A DNA stretch of 64,000 nucleotides from Symsagittifera roscoffensis. Taxonomy: Eukaryota; Xenacoelomorpha; Acoela; Convolutidae. Below the pieces are notes generated by a model, which was given only the letters and a program-made list of their open reading frames with translations, did no database searches and was not told the origin of the DNA. The translations under genes were made by a program, and so were the position numbers. Positions 1 to 11,729 of this stretch are shown in pieces; position 1 is the first letter of the stretch; each line of letters begins with the position of its first letter. The stretch is from NCBI RefSeq assembly GCF_963678635.1, contig NC_087068.1, positions 25,670,318 through 25,734,317 of the forward strand, given 5' to 3'.

Positions 1-3000
1 TAGAAAAAAAAAATATTTTCTTTTTGAACTATTCTCTTGAAAATTGATAAGATTAATTACATTGCAATAATAATTGTGTCCCGTGTCGGATAACCACTTT
101 ACTTGTCTGTCCGAACTTTGAAGCTTACTTTTTTATGATGAAAGTCGCTGCAAATTATATTTGATTGTTTTTCCCAACTAATTTGAGGCTAATAAGGCTC
201 AAACTAGTCGCTTTTTTAATATTTCCTATGCTCGGTTTTCTATCCACCTATTTTCGTGCTATCATTTTCGCGTATTATTTATTCTGATGCGTATTAATTC
301 GGTCTGAAAAACTTTCATGTTTTTAAAGCGTAAACATTAAGAAGTCAAACTCTGGTACTTTAGAATTTGTTTGGATTCCGTGTATATTGTCTCTGAAATT
401 CGCATCATTTGCGTTGAATTCCGCAAAGTTTCGAAAAAAATTTGAAATCGGAAATCTGATAGAAGCAAAAGACAGATATTAAAACTAAAATTTAGCTAAT
501 GAGTAAATTTTTGGAATTCAGCGAAAATGTGGCTTTTTGAGACAAATGCTAAGTCATGCTTGTTTTAGATTCGGCAGAAAAATGCGTTTTTGCAGTTGGA
601 GAAACTCAAAGCGATTTTTCAGTGGATTCTGCAATCGATTTGTTCTTTTTGTCGCTGGATTCTACAATTTGTTAGTGGATTTCGCAGTCAATTTGTTATT
701 TTTGACGCTGAATTCCATAAGCACATTTTCAGCTGTTTAATTGTGTATCGGACCCATTTTCTCATCTTTTCGTTTTTGTAGAATATGTTATGAACGTATG
801 TATATCATCTATTTTCAAATGCAGTTCCCTGATTTCATTTTTATATGACACATGAGACAATTTACCTCCCAATTTACAAATGATGAGTCAATTTTTCCGC
901 AAATGATGCAAGTCCCTCCATTTTTAAGCACCCCCATAACTCTCTCACCCATATTTTTTAACCAGTTTTTGCGGTCTTTGAGTTTCAATATAATCGAGCT
1001 GCAAAATTTTGTCCCGCCAAAAAGTTAATTGAATGAAATCCAATTACGATTTTTATAATATTCCGGTTATCCAAGACAAATGTTTTTAATACTTAAGAAT
1101 TCAAAGCTGAATGTAACAAAATTTGGTCAGCCAATTTTGACTTGCGGTAGCGGCCAATATAAATTTTAAAAAATGAGTCCAAATTTTGAAAATGCAATTG
1201 AGATATGGAAGAGGTTGAAACAGACCATTATTGAAGTTAAACTTCAACAATATAAATTTAAATACTTAAAACTTACGATTCAAAATATTAGCAAGCGTTA
1301 TCAAACCGGAATGTAGGCTTTTAGGGTTGACAACTTTTTAAACAAAGTCACTTGTATCTTGGTTCATAATGAATTCAAACTTTTATGCGTATCTTAGCCT
1401 CGAGATGAAGAATACGCTTAGGACGGCAAAGGTGGTGGTTTCAGATCTGACCAGGAACTGTTTTTTTTTCAAACTGGAAGTATTCCTTTCCAATAAAAAT
1501 GCCGCCCTATAGTTAGTCTGCTTATGTTTTATCGGGTAAGTTTCCACATAGAGTTGATGCATTGTACGTATTTTCTATGCAGTTGCTTTCAGTGTTTTGA
1601 ATTACTCCTGAGTGTTTTGAATTTACTATCCTTGACTTCGTATTTTTGTTGTTTTTTATCGCATAAAAAATTTATTCGGCTCAATTGGTTTCGGCTATAT
1701 TTTGTCGGTTTATTAACCTAACTGGGAATCATTTTAAAGAAAAAGCTTCATTCGGGATCGCACAAAATATTAAAATTAGAATAGAGTATAAATTTCAAAA
1801 TTTTGTCGTCACAACAAGTATATTTTCGGTTCTAAGGGAAATCTTTCAAGTTTTGTCGGCTCAGTTGCCGCTTGTTAATTTTTTTTTGAATTTGCATTGC
1901 CGTCAATGGTTCTGGATTTTTTTTTCGCAAATAAAACATGGTTCCAGATATATTTTTTTGTTTTTTTGTGGTTTTTTGCAGTGTTTTCTATTTTTGTACT
2001 CAGTGGCTTTCTCCTCCTGTCTGCTAGCTTGCACTGCTATTTTTATGTTGTATCGCAAGTAGTGTAGATCTCCGTCTCGCCTCTCGTGTAGAAAATTTAA
2101 CTTTACAAGGGTCTATTTTTTACAGCAAAACAGAAATTTTTTGAATAAATCAGATTTCGAACCAGCTTGCTTCGTTCTCTTAGGCGCACCGTCTAACAAT
2201 TTGGCCTTAACATGAAAAGAGTTAATCACGCCAAAAAATTTCAGCCTAATTAGCTGAATATGTAAAGCAGCAGACAACCTGCTGCAGTAGTTGGATAAAA
2301 ACAGCGGAAGTGCGTTTGAATAATAAACTTTAAATTTTTTTAAACTAAAAGTAGTAACATGTACTCAGTGGATTAGCAGAGTTGTTTAGGCAATTGACCG
2401 AATAATCAAGGGCAGGTCTGACTCAAATTCACCACCTCCTTATCTGCATTCAAAGCCATAGCCTAGTCTCCTCCACCCAAGGATTTGGATGCCCCCTCAA
2501 CTGAGGTCCATCCTTAAAACTTTGGCGGCGCACGAAAGACCCATTCATCATTCACCAAAGGGTGAAATTTTAACAGCTAGGTTTATCCGCTTTGTTTTTT
2601 TTACTTTTCAACCAACCGAATTGTTTTTTCATCAAGCGAAGACATTTTCTGAGCTAGGTAAAAATAAAATTATAAATACTCAATTTAATGTGAGTTTAGG
2701 TAAAGTTTTCTGATATACGGACATCGCAAATATTCAAAAAAGACACGGATTTCTAATTCGGAATTTATATTACAAATAGAAGTTTTATTAATTATTTGAT
2801 AGTTTTTGGTCGTATAACAGGAAAGACCCACTAGTAATTTTTAACCAAAGCCACCAGAAGCTGGAAAAAACGAAAAAAAAGTTGATGGCAAATTTTTGGA
2901 GGTCTTTATCTTTCCGAAGCAAAACATATAAAATTTCAAATGCTGCTTTAATAGTCTTTAATTCTCTTAACATCTTTACAGGATTTTTGCTAAAGTGAAA

Positions 3001-3139
3001 GAAATGGTTATGATCAATTAGTTTATTTTTTGCAACTAAAAAATGAACCTAAAAAACCAAAAAAAAATGCGTAATTGAAATTGAAGAAGGTTGTTCCTTT
3101 TGAACTGTTTAAAAATGTAGTTTTATTTTAACCAGCCAG
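1..3139. other. gene-poor AT-rich stretch
   Basis: I see no gene here. The only slightly coding-looking piece is a 47-codon plus-strand frame from the ATG at 1369 to the TAG at 1510; its middle (about 1400-1450) is less AT-rich than its surroundings, but I do not recognise the peptide. A second richer patch at 2410-2540 has neither a long frame nor splice-flanked structure. The rest is low-complexity A/T sequence. Confidence 0.5.
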
Positions 3140-3408
3140 CCTACAAGACGTTTTTTGCTCTTTTTGAGTTTCTTGGTTGTCACGTCCCAAAATGTGCTCC
3201 GGGCTGTCGTAGGGCTGGGCTGGGATGTCGGCTCAAAAGGTAAAGAAGGGGCCGCAATGATGCTCCGAGTCGTTGGGCGGAAATTCTACGTTCTTCTTCG
3301 AGCGATGGTTGCCTCGCTGGCTGGCGTGGTAGACACGCTGCTGTTTTGGTTGTAATTTTTTGAGGGCTAATCCGAGATTTGCCCAAATAGGTCCTTCAGA
3401 GCCTGTCG
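3140..3408. other. GC-rich fragment beside the assembly gap
   Basis: This piece is much richer in G and C than its surroundings and stays partly open in several frames on both strands (for example a 68-codon minus-strand frame, 3386 to 3180). It stops at the N gap, so it may be the edge of a mobile element or an exon that was not assembled. I recognise no domain. Confidence 0.35.
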
Positions 3409-3608
3409 NNNNNNNNNNNNNNNNNNNNNNNNNNNNNNNNNNNNNNNNNNNNNNNNNNNNNNNNNNNNNNNNNNNNNNNNNNNNNNNNNNNNNNNNNNNN
3501 NNNNNNNNNNNNNNNNNNNNNNNNNNNNNNNNNNNNNNNNNNNNNNNNNNNNNNNNNNNNNNNNNNNNNNNNNNNNNNNNNNNNNNNNNNNNNNNNNNNN
3601 NNNNNNNN
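3409..3608. other. assembly gap, 200 N
   Basis: Exactly 200 undetermined bases. The round length suggests a scaffold gap of nominal size. Frames that cross it have no meaning. Confidence 0.99.
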
Positions 3609-3961
3609 TTGTTTGATTGGCATACAGACTAATAAGATATAACAGACAAATTTAGTCTCATATTTGCGTGAAAGGGCCGCGGTTGTAAAAGCATAAGAAC
3701 CCAATAAAAATGGTAATTTCCTTTTTGAAAATAACTGAGATTTTTGTTACATGGCTTAAAGTTTCAAAAATGTTTAGCTGTTTATGAATTTTTTAAGTAA
3801 AAATCCAAGTTTTCGTCTACTTAAATCAATTTCAGTCAAATAAGACCAGACGAGAAAACAATCGTAGCAGACTTCGAAGCGTAAAAACGTTGAAAAGAGG
3901 TAGGAAAAATTTGATACAAATCACAACAAGTGATAATATAACTGTCACATTAATCGTAAAA

Positions 3962-4215
3962 CCAGAGGCGGATCTAGGATTTTCTTTCTCGAAGGGGGAG
4001 CGGATTTTTAAAAGTTTTCCAAAATTCTGATGACCTTATTTTTTTAGGTCGACCAAATTGATTTTCCGAGCTCTCCCAAAGCGCTAAAAAGACCCTGTTA
4101 GGGCCAAATTTTGTGCGCCGCAGTCATCAAAATGGATATATCAAAATAGTACAAAAGGGGGATCCCCCACGCCCCAAACCCCCCCCCCCCTAAGTCTTGC
4201 GGGTCCACACCAAAA
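3962..4215 (+). mobile_element. hAT-like MITE, truncated copy
   Basis: It starts with CAGAGGCGGATCTAGGATTT, the terminus shared with the copies at 23195 and 26592. The family body follows: a G-rich run, GGTCGACCAAATTG, the word GAGCTCTCCCAAAGCGCTAA, and a C-rich run near 4160-4192. The right terminus is missing or unrecognisable. Confidence 0.6.
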
Positions 4216-4309
4216 AATGGGTATCTCAAACTACTACAAATTGGGGACTGCATTTTGTCTTTTATAAAGCAGGGGTTGCATTTTGTCTTTTTTAAATTTT
4301 GTTATGAAA

Positions 4310-5040
4310 AACTTTAAAAATTACTTTTGGCGTCATTTTTTTGAAAGTCGTTGCCAAAAAGATTTTTCTTTAAAAAGTGTCAGCTGGAATTTAAACCACA
4401 GTTTTTATTATTGAATCAATGGTTTTGCAAAAATATCGAACAGATGTTTCCAAGACATGAAAGAGCAGTAATTCCACTCTTTATTCACGACAGTTACACG
4501 AGTCTCTATGAAAAAATTACTCATATTTTAACGTTAACGATCTGTTTAGTGAGCAACAAAATTTTGTAATGATTTTTGAAATATTACCAAAGAGAATCGT
4601 TTTTGGAGACTTTTGTAACTCGCAATCCTACCGTATTGTTTCGAGTTGGTGATAATGGAAAACTGTTTGGATTAATTTTTTTAAAGTCGTTGCCGGAAGA
4701 CTGTTTGTTTATAAGGTGTCAGTTGAATTTAAAGTCACAGTACTTTATTATTGAATCAATGCTTTTGTAAAGAATTTCAAAAAATTGTTTTCAAGACAGG
4801 AAAGAGCATTAACTCCACTCTTTAATAATTTATTCAAAGGACAGTTACACGAGTCTCTATGAAAAGGTAATAATACTTCATAAGTCAACGATCTGTTAAG
4901 TGAGCAACAAAACTTTTGCCTAAAGCTTTGTGAATGTTAAGACGACTATTGAAATATTACCTACGAGAATCGTTTTTGGAGACTTTTGTTAACCACAAAC
5001 TTAACAAAAATACCTAAACTTGATTGTTCCGAGCTGTCGT
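4310..5040. repeat. imperfect tandem duplication, two units of about 340-375 bp
   Basis: Unit 1 (about 4310-4660) and unit 2 (about 4661-5040) share the same ordered words. AAAGTCGTTGCC occurs at 4344 and 4683, TTATTATTGAATCAATG follows in both, then CAGTTACACGAGTCTCTATG, then GAGAATCGTTTTTGGAGAC at about 4591 and 4967. The changing offset (339 to 376) shows small indels. The units look clearly diverged, so this is an old duplication with no coding content. Confidence 0.8.
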
Positions 5041-5192
5041 TGATGAAAAATAAAATTGAACTAAAACCAAAAGCCATAACAACCTTTTTTTGTCATTTAA
5101 GTTAATCGATTTATAGTGGATTTCGACATTTTTTTTCTGTCGAAAAAAAAGCGTTTGTTTCTGCCTAAAAATATCGATTCAAGTTCTATTTA

Positions 5193-5720
5193 TTGTTCCG
5201 ACTTTCGATACGAAAGTAACGGAATATTTGTGCTCGGGGTGGGTTTTTTTTTCTTCTGACAAACTTCGACTTTTTAACTAGCCCTTTTTGACGGAATTTA
5301 TTTATATCATTCGAAAGGTATTGTTGTCTTGAGCTCAAATTTGAAAAGATGTTTCACCTGTGATCATTTTTCGTAAAGTTACGGGGGTTTAAAGATAGCC
5401 ATTTTGGCCAATTTGTGACAATTAACGCGCGATATATTTCGCGCTATTAACGCGTAAGCGAGGAGTTAATCCGTCTTAGAAATCGTTCCAAATTGGTTAA
5501 AAGAAGCTTATTTGCCATAATTGGTTTGTTACAAGGAGCGAAATTTATCCTTTTGTACTTTATATGGCGTGTGGGGGGATGATTTTCATAAAAAATTTCA
5601 AATCTTAGAATTTTTTTTTTCATTTTGTTTGATTTCAGTGAGTTTTTTAATGTTATTACTGCTCCATAAACCTTAAAAGGCACTCGGAACATTCAGGGAT
5701 TTGCCCTGATACGAGCAGTC
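5193..5720 (+). mobile_element. GTTCCGAC repeat, full-length copy (family B)
   Basis: Best-preserved copy of a roughly 500-530-bp non-coding element. The left end TGTTCCGACTTTCGATACG contains a short hairpin (ACTTTCG, three-base loop, CGAAAGT). The GTGCTCGGGGTGGG word comes next and ATTAACGCGCGATATA lies in the middle. The right end has GGAACATTCAGGG followed by a small AGGG/CCCT hairpin and ATACGAGCAG. Other copies are at 41963, 53650, 57280, 58018, 62370 and 62972, with a deleted one at 8721. No ORF, so it is non-autonomous. The class is unresolved; a 3' hairpin is seen in Helitron-like elements, but long terminal inverted repeats are absent. Confidence 0.75.
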
Positions 5721-6956
5721 TTGTTCTATTTGAATTCAGTTTGTCTAAATTGTCCAAATTCAACCCTTTGTAATTTTAAAAATTCTCGCGTGGGATTTTT
5801 TTCATTTTCAAGCTTGAGACAAGTATCTTTCAGGTAGTATAAGAGAAGATCTGCCAGTTAAGAAACCGCGATTTTTCTAAAAACTGATTGTCTAAAGGCT
5901 TGTCAAAAGTTGGATCAAAAAGTAGCAAACAGTAGAAATATTCTCATTTTTGGGGTTGTTAAAACAAATTTGAAAAAATATTGCTGCTAGCATTTTTTTT
6001 AATATTAGAAGATATTCATGTTTCTTGACATCAGCTCAGAATGTAGCAATTATCTAAAATCCTCATACATTTTAGGAAACAAATACATTGGGCATTTGAA
6101 AAAGTGGGATACCAGTATTTTGTTTGGATAGACAGCTTTACTACGCGAACCTTTTTTTAATTGAAAAGAAAAAGGTCCTTTTATATTGATTTCATATATA
6201 ACTCGATGAAATTTAGCGGGAAGTCTAGCTGGTACTACTGTCTCAAACTCCGCGAAACAAGTGCATTTGAAGTTTATTTAGAATTATGCAGATCAAATTA
6301 AATATCAGAAAGAGGATGACCATGAAGGAGAAGATCAATAATACTCTTCGAGGGTTTAAATCATTCATGGGAGTCATGTGATTGCTTGAGCATTTTGCGT
6401 GATATTTAGAAGGTTGCCCTCCTTTTTAATCAAAAATTTCACAAACTTTGAAAAATTAACATCTATGCTAACAGAAACAGCTGGTTAGTCCGTAAAAAGC
6501 CAACTGTTCCGACCACAATCATTTTTGCAAAAAGAAAACGAATACAAACATTTTCATTTTTTAGACCTTTTTTTCTTCGGAACTTTTTCGCAGGTTGGAG
6601 ATGGTAAAGTGATGAATTCAGCTTTCAAGTAAGGTTGCAAATAATCTGAAAAAAAAATTAGGTTCCGTTGTTCAACAATACAATAAGACTGACTCATAGT
6701 CAAGAGTGATCTAACGCTCCAAGTTGGTCTGAAAAAAAATCACACCACTTTTTCTCGGTACCTAGAAAATTGCTCCAAAAACTTTTTTAGCTCAAATCTA
6801 ACATCGAAATGCTTCAATTTAATATAACCCAGTTTATCAAACTCTGTATAGTTTTGGACACTTCTATTCTTGCTAATAACTGTTTAAATTGAAATTGATT
6901 GATTTTTTTTTGTTCACTCCCAATTGGTTGAACTTTTCTCTCAGTCTCCAATCATT
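5721..6956. other. region downstream of the G-gamma gene, no gene seen
   Basis: AT-rich with no convincing frame on either strand. On the minus strand an AATAAA (plus-strand tttatt at 6273-6278) is a possible poly-A signal for the G-gamma gene, which would give a 3' UTR of about 0.7 kb. That is only an inference from the hexamer. Confidence 0.4.
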
Positions 6957-7783
6957 TCAGAGGACGTCGCATTTTGCCTTGTCAGCATACGGGTTTTTGC
7001 TTTCTCTGATTGGATGGACAAAATGGTCCTCCTCTTGCTCGTTCTTCATGAAGTCAATCAGTCTGAAATATAATTTGATCACATCACATTTCATTCTTTA
7101 TTAAAGTTTAAAAGCCGGGTTTATCAATTCATTTGGAACTGAACCAACACACAAAATCGAAAAAAAAGTTTGCTAATTTTACGAGGGTCTCCTTTTTTGT
7201 GCTAATCAAAATTTTAATTGAAACAGCAACGCGCGAAACAAGCGACAGTGTTTTTTGTACAAGAACTTCAAAAATAAGCCAATGAAACCGCATGGAGTTT
7301 TGTCCTTTTCTGTTTTCTAAATACTTTTTCCAAGAGATATCGAAAAATCAACTGAAAAGCAATTGGGCCAAAGTGTTTCGACGTTTTTGAAGTGTCTCCT
7401 GCTTCGTGAAATCTTAGATACGGCCTCATTCAGATTTTCCCCTCTGACCGCCGTAAAGATAAACTTCACTGCATCAATTTTTGAACAACAAATTTTAAAC
7501 TGTTTTAAGAGATACTTTCCAAAAACTCAAATCGCCATGAAATCCTTACCAAAATATATGATAAATTTGAGACGGATGTGCATGTTGAATCGAGTTTTTG
7601 TATAAAAGCTGTCGAAGTGTCTACAAAATCAATGAAAAACAAAGTGTTTTGCAAAATAATATATTATAGTTGTACTCACCCCTGCACTGTGACTGACACT
7701 GGCTCTCTCTTCATGCTGGCCTGGTACTTGAGCTGCTCAATCAGCGACAACAGAACCGTCCTCTGCTCCGATTTGTCACTCAT
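6957..7783 (-). CDS. heterotrimeric G-protein gamma subunit
   Basis: Two coding exons: 7783-7680, starting ATGAGTGACAAATCG, and 7062-6957, ending in TGA. The intron is 617 bases, GT-AG, and splits a glycine codon (GG|A). The product is 69 aa, inside the family's usual 65-75. It begins MSDKSEQRTVLLSLIEQLKY, a short N-terminal helix like the one that forms a coiled coil with G-beta. Near the C-terminus is NPYADKAKCDVL, matching the family's conserved NPF...CaaX end. The CaaX box is CDVL; a final leucine usually means geranylgeranylation and membrane anchoring. In the family the subunit forms an obligate dimer with G-beta and couples receptors to effectors. Start choice: this is the first ATG of the open exon and gives the normal family length. 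The family assignment is strong; the subtype cannot be set. Confidence 0.9.
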
Positions 7784-8720
7784 CTTCTCACAATTCTTTT
7801 TCTACTTAATTTGGAAAATTGAAGAGATAAAACTTCAGCGGCAAAGAGTTTAATTTATTCTATGACGCAACAACTTTTCTAAACGACGATTTTGCGGCAG
7901 CAACAGTAGTTGAGAAAAGATTTGTTTTTTTAAAATAAAAAATAAGAAATGAAAAAATTGAAACTTCCGCTTTTTTGTTGATTTTCAGCAGCGAGGCGCC
8001 TTTACGATTGACTGATAAACAATATGTTTTAGTACAGGATGGCAAATAATCGCAACTTGCTCGTTATCAGAACTTTAATTATTTTGCTTTTATCTCCACT
8101 TTTTGCTTCTTTTCGATTGAGCGAATGGTGCTTTTATACTACTTTTAAAACAGAGATTGTTTCTTTTTTCCCCAGTTTGCCCCCATGTTTAAAATTGTTT
8201 ATTTTCCTCAAAAGTTGTTTATTTTTTGTCAGGTACAGCAACGATGCTTTTAATTGCTTCCTGTTTAGTGGTTTAAATAACAGGAAAAGCACTGTTTTGA
8301 TTCTCATCAATGTTGAAAGTTGCTTTCATTAGGAAAACAAGATAATATGAATTAAAATACAAACCCTCCTCCCCCTCTCCTCAACCCACCATTCAATCAT
8401 CGTATGATTACGTCAATTCTCTACTTCAGGCAAAACTTACCCCCTCCGTTATTTCTTTTTCTGTTTATTGAAACGTATCTATTTAACAAAGCACTAACAT
8501 TTAATTAAAATTAGTTTCTTTTAATAGAAAACGTCATGCTTTGTGAATGTCTCTAAAGATAGGATAGCCAAACCACATCTTTTGTAGCATGCTTTCTAAA
8601 GCCTTTCGGTCTGATTCCACAAATGCTAGTTTCCCGGTATAACCAAAAAAGACGCGGCAATAAAGTCTTTTTGCTCCAACTTTCAGAGGCATTGGGATAT
8701 GGATGCTTGGGGTGGTTTTT
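7784..8720 (-). promoter_or_regulatory. upstream region of the G-gamma gene (possible 5' UTR exon)
   Basis: No coding exon seen. Reading on the minus strand, a good donor (GGAGG|GGTAAGTTTT, about 8447) follows an A-rich and C/T-rich tract, and acceptor-like AGs lie 20-60 bases before the G-gamma ATG. A non-coding first exon near 8.45 kb is therefore possible. TGACGTAAT at about 8410 and TGCGTCATA at about 7866 resemble CRE/AP-1 sites. All of this is inference from short motifs. Confidence 0.25.
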
Positions 8721-8916
8721 TGCAACTTTCGAAAAAGTGCGGAATTTTTATGCTAGGGGTGGTTTTTTACATTAAGTCATTTTGAACTTTTTAAGAAATA
8801 AAAATTCAAAGGCTTTTTTCAAAATTTTTTCATCTTAAGAAAAAAAATTAAATAAATATAGGAACGGTAGAGCGCAGTCGGAACATTCAGGGTTTTTACC
8901 CTGTTTTACGAGCAGA
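8721..8916 (+). mobile_element. internally deleted GTTCCGAC repeat (family B)
   Basis: The left end aligns with the family start (CAACTTTCG...GTGCGGAATTTTTATGC, then GGGGTGG). The right end has CAGTCGGAACATTCAGGG with its CCCTG partner and ACGAGCAG. Most of the interior is missing, leaving about 195 bp. Confidence 0.65.
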
Positions 8917-10413
8917 CCTTTTCAAGCGTTTTGATTTAATCCTTCCTATTGAGAGCTTATCAAATTAATCCGGTCATTAACTAGTGTGGCAATAGCCTGG
9001 ACAATTTTGGGACAATTTTGTCTGGGAACCAAATGTCTTGGACACTTTTTGCATTTTGGACTGTTTTTGCCGGGACATAAATGTCTGGGACACAAATGTC
9101 CTGATACGATCAAATTGAGATTTCATTCCAAATTAGTTATAGGCGAGTGATTGTTGCGACTTTTGAAGATAGTGAAAAATAGATATGCCTGCGGTGGTTT
9201 TTTTATTCAGACCATTTCAGGTTTGCTTAATTGACAATTATTTGCTAAAATTTACACAAATTTGAATTTTTGAACGAAGTCTTGATTCTGATTGAAACAA
9301 ATTTTGTACCATTATCGTTTTCACTGAACAGCGCCTTTAAAGTTTTGACTAATTTGCTTAATCAATTAGAAAGATAATTCCTATTTTTTTTTAAAAACAC
9401 AAATTTCATCATTCATCATCGCAATTTCATCATTTTCAGAAATCATTCCAAAAAGACCTAAGGCAATCTAACTGCTATGACTTTGAAGGCAACAAAGTGA
9501 GAAACACATTTAAGTAGAGTGGTTTTTTCAGTGGTGGTTTTTTCTTCCTTTTCCAAAAACTTTTATACCAATTATTTTTTAAGCAAAAATTATTGCATTG
9601 AGTCTAATAGAACACTGCGTTTGAAAAATTGGTAACTTTAAAATAATTATAGAAATTTCTATCCTATTTCTATTAAAATAAATTGTAGACAGCAAATTTT
9701 TCCTGTTGAGAAATCATTCCAAATTGAATTTATGCAAGCTAATTGTTTCGACTGTCCACGAAAGTCAAGAATATTTTTGACTTGGATCGTGTTTAAAGAT
9801 CGCTTTTACATAGAACGTTGACAGCTTGTGAAGATAGATCCAGATCCAGAACAGTTTGTCAAGCGAGTGTTTTTGATCAAGATTGAATTTGGCTGGAAAC
9901 GATTAGAACAATAGTTTATAGTTTCAACACGCAATTTTTTGCGCGTTGAACTATCCCCTAAGCATAGTTTTTTCAAGCTAGACTGAGGCAAACTAATTAA
10001 TCATAATATAAAAATCTGACTGAAATTTTACCAACAAAATTTTTCAACAAAATTATTTTCATTAGTTATCATTTGTTTCCCGAAAACAAAGTGAGTGTTT
10101 ACTAAATATGCAACCGGTTAAACCGGGGTTTCATCTTAAAATAAGCAATAAAATCAATCGAGAATAACTGAACAAACACGAATGCTTGGTTACTGTACAA
10201 TTGGCACATAATTTTGGACTCCATTTTGGACTCCAAAAAATGTATTAAAAAACTTGAAAAACATTCCTTTTCTTGAAGTATTTTTTCTTTTTTAAATTGT
10301 TTTTTCTTTTATTGATTAAGCGGTGTCTTTTGTTTTCAAAACAGGGCAATCAAATACTTATGAAATTCCAAATAAAGAAGAAAATGACTAAATTGACGTA
10401 AAAATTGCAGAAT
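8917..10413. other. non-coding stretch with local word repeats
   Basis: No gene seen. From 8995 to 9105 the words GGGACAATTTTGTC, TGTCTTGGACACTTTTTG and TGTCTGGGACACAAATGTC recur, a small degenerate repeat. GGTGGTTTTTT occurs near 9193 and 9531 and is a worn scrap of family B. Otherwise AT-rich. Confidence 0.45.
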
Positions 10414-10830
10414 GGGTGGCGTCCCTCATGCTTGAAGGACCCAATGCTTGAAATTAGTTTCAGCTTACTTTCAGCCAATCAGAATTGATTATTTAGAATC
10501 TCGAGGTAAATCGTGAAAATCTCAAATTAAGAAAATAAATCCAGACCATTAGTGTTAATTTTGACCGATTAGATAAGAAGCAGATGAGTTTTCAAGACTA
10601 AAAAAATCTTATGATTTTGAACTCATTAATCTTGATGATTATCTGAATAGTAATGCGGTTGCAACCCGCAGCTTGTAATATTTTTGATTATTTTCCACTG
10701 ATTGAATACATTTTCTGTTAATATTGGATTTGATTTTGTGAGAAAGGTATTTAGCCAATAGAAACGCTTAGCAATTTTGATTGGTTGAAATTTTTCAAGC
10801 TTCGGTCCTTCAAGCATGAGAACCCTCCCC
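10414..10830. mobile_element. hAT-type MITE with 8-bp target duplication
   Basis: A 417-bp element flanked on both sides by TGCAGAAT (10406-10413 and 10831-10838), an exact 8-bp target-site duplication. The ends are inverted repeats: GGGTGGCGTCCCTCATGCTT on the left, and on the reverse strand GGGGAGGGTTCTCATGCTTG on the right, both continuing into GAAGGACC and then a CCAATCA word. The recognisable arms reach about 90 bp. It has no ORF. Eight-base duplications are typical of hAT transposition. Confidence 0.82.
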
Positions 10831-11012
10831 TGCAGAATGATTATTTGAAAGTTCATTTTTTCACTGTGTTATTAGTGTCGTGACATGTAGCCTGAAAACC
10901 GGAAAAAGTCAGAAAGTCGTTCAAATCTCAATCACAGGGGCTTTTCATATCACACTTGACCTGCTTCCAGTCAAAAATTGAGAAAAATCGGTTACGTAGC
11001 AGTTTTCACACA

Positions 11013-11186
11013 ACCACGTATTCACACTCGTCAGCAAGCAGACACATTAACCAATCAGAATCGAGACAAGGAAAATTTTATAAATCAATGATTATTTATT
11101 TCGTAAATGTTTTCTCATCTCGATTCTGATTGTTTAGTATAGTAATTGTCTATTCTTACTGTGACAAGTATGAAGACGCGGTTTTC
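11013..11186. mobile_element. small inverted-repeat element (MITE-like)
   Basis: Left arm words ACCACGTATTCACACTCGTC and CAATCAGAATCGAGAC match the right arm read on the opposite strand (ACCGCGTCTTCATACTTGTC and CAATCAGAATCGAGAT). The arms are imperfect with a short AT-rich centre. I could not settle a target duplication. Confidence 0.6.
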
Positions 11187-11729
11187 TAAATACAGACCGC
11201 ACTCCAGAAAAACCATACATAGCACATAACTAACCTAGCCAGTTCGTGAAGTAGTCGGTGAAAGGTGTTGCTTGTAAGCATTCAATGAGGGGACTCGCGC
11301 ATTGGTTGTGAATTAGATATTGCTATTGAATTTAGAATTTTCAGATTTTAGCAACTAAGACTGAAATTTTCCAGAACTTTACTACCAAAAAAAAAAACTT
11401 CAATTAATTATCCGCAAAATCTTTCCACAATTTTTGCGATCAGTCTGTTGTTTTTGCGAGAAAATAAAAGACAATGAGTCCGCCAGTTTCGCAATTGAGC
11501 GCAATGTTACTGAGATAAAATTTTAAAATTCTCTGCTGATTGATTTATTTTTGACCAGTTAGGATTTACGAATTTTCATATTTAAAATGTTGATTTTTTG
11601 GTACACTTTTTTCCTCGACTGTGTTTTTTTCTTGTAATTTTCATAATTTTTATGATGCTTATTTTTTGCTATCTAATCAATTATCAATAACCTTCAAAAA
11701 TTATTTGCCAAACCTTTTCTATTAGTTTT

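Noticed and set aside
1369-1512. 47-codon ATG-started frame
   Set aside because: Too short, and neither flanks nor peptide give support.
3360-3704. ORFs spanning the N run on both strands
   Set aside because: They exist only because N codons are not stops.
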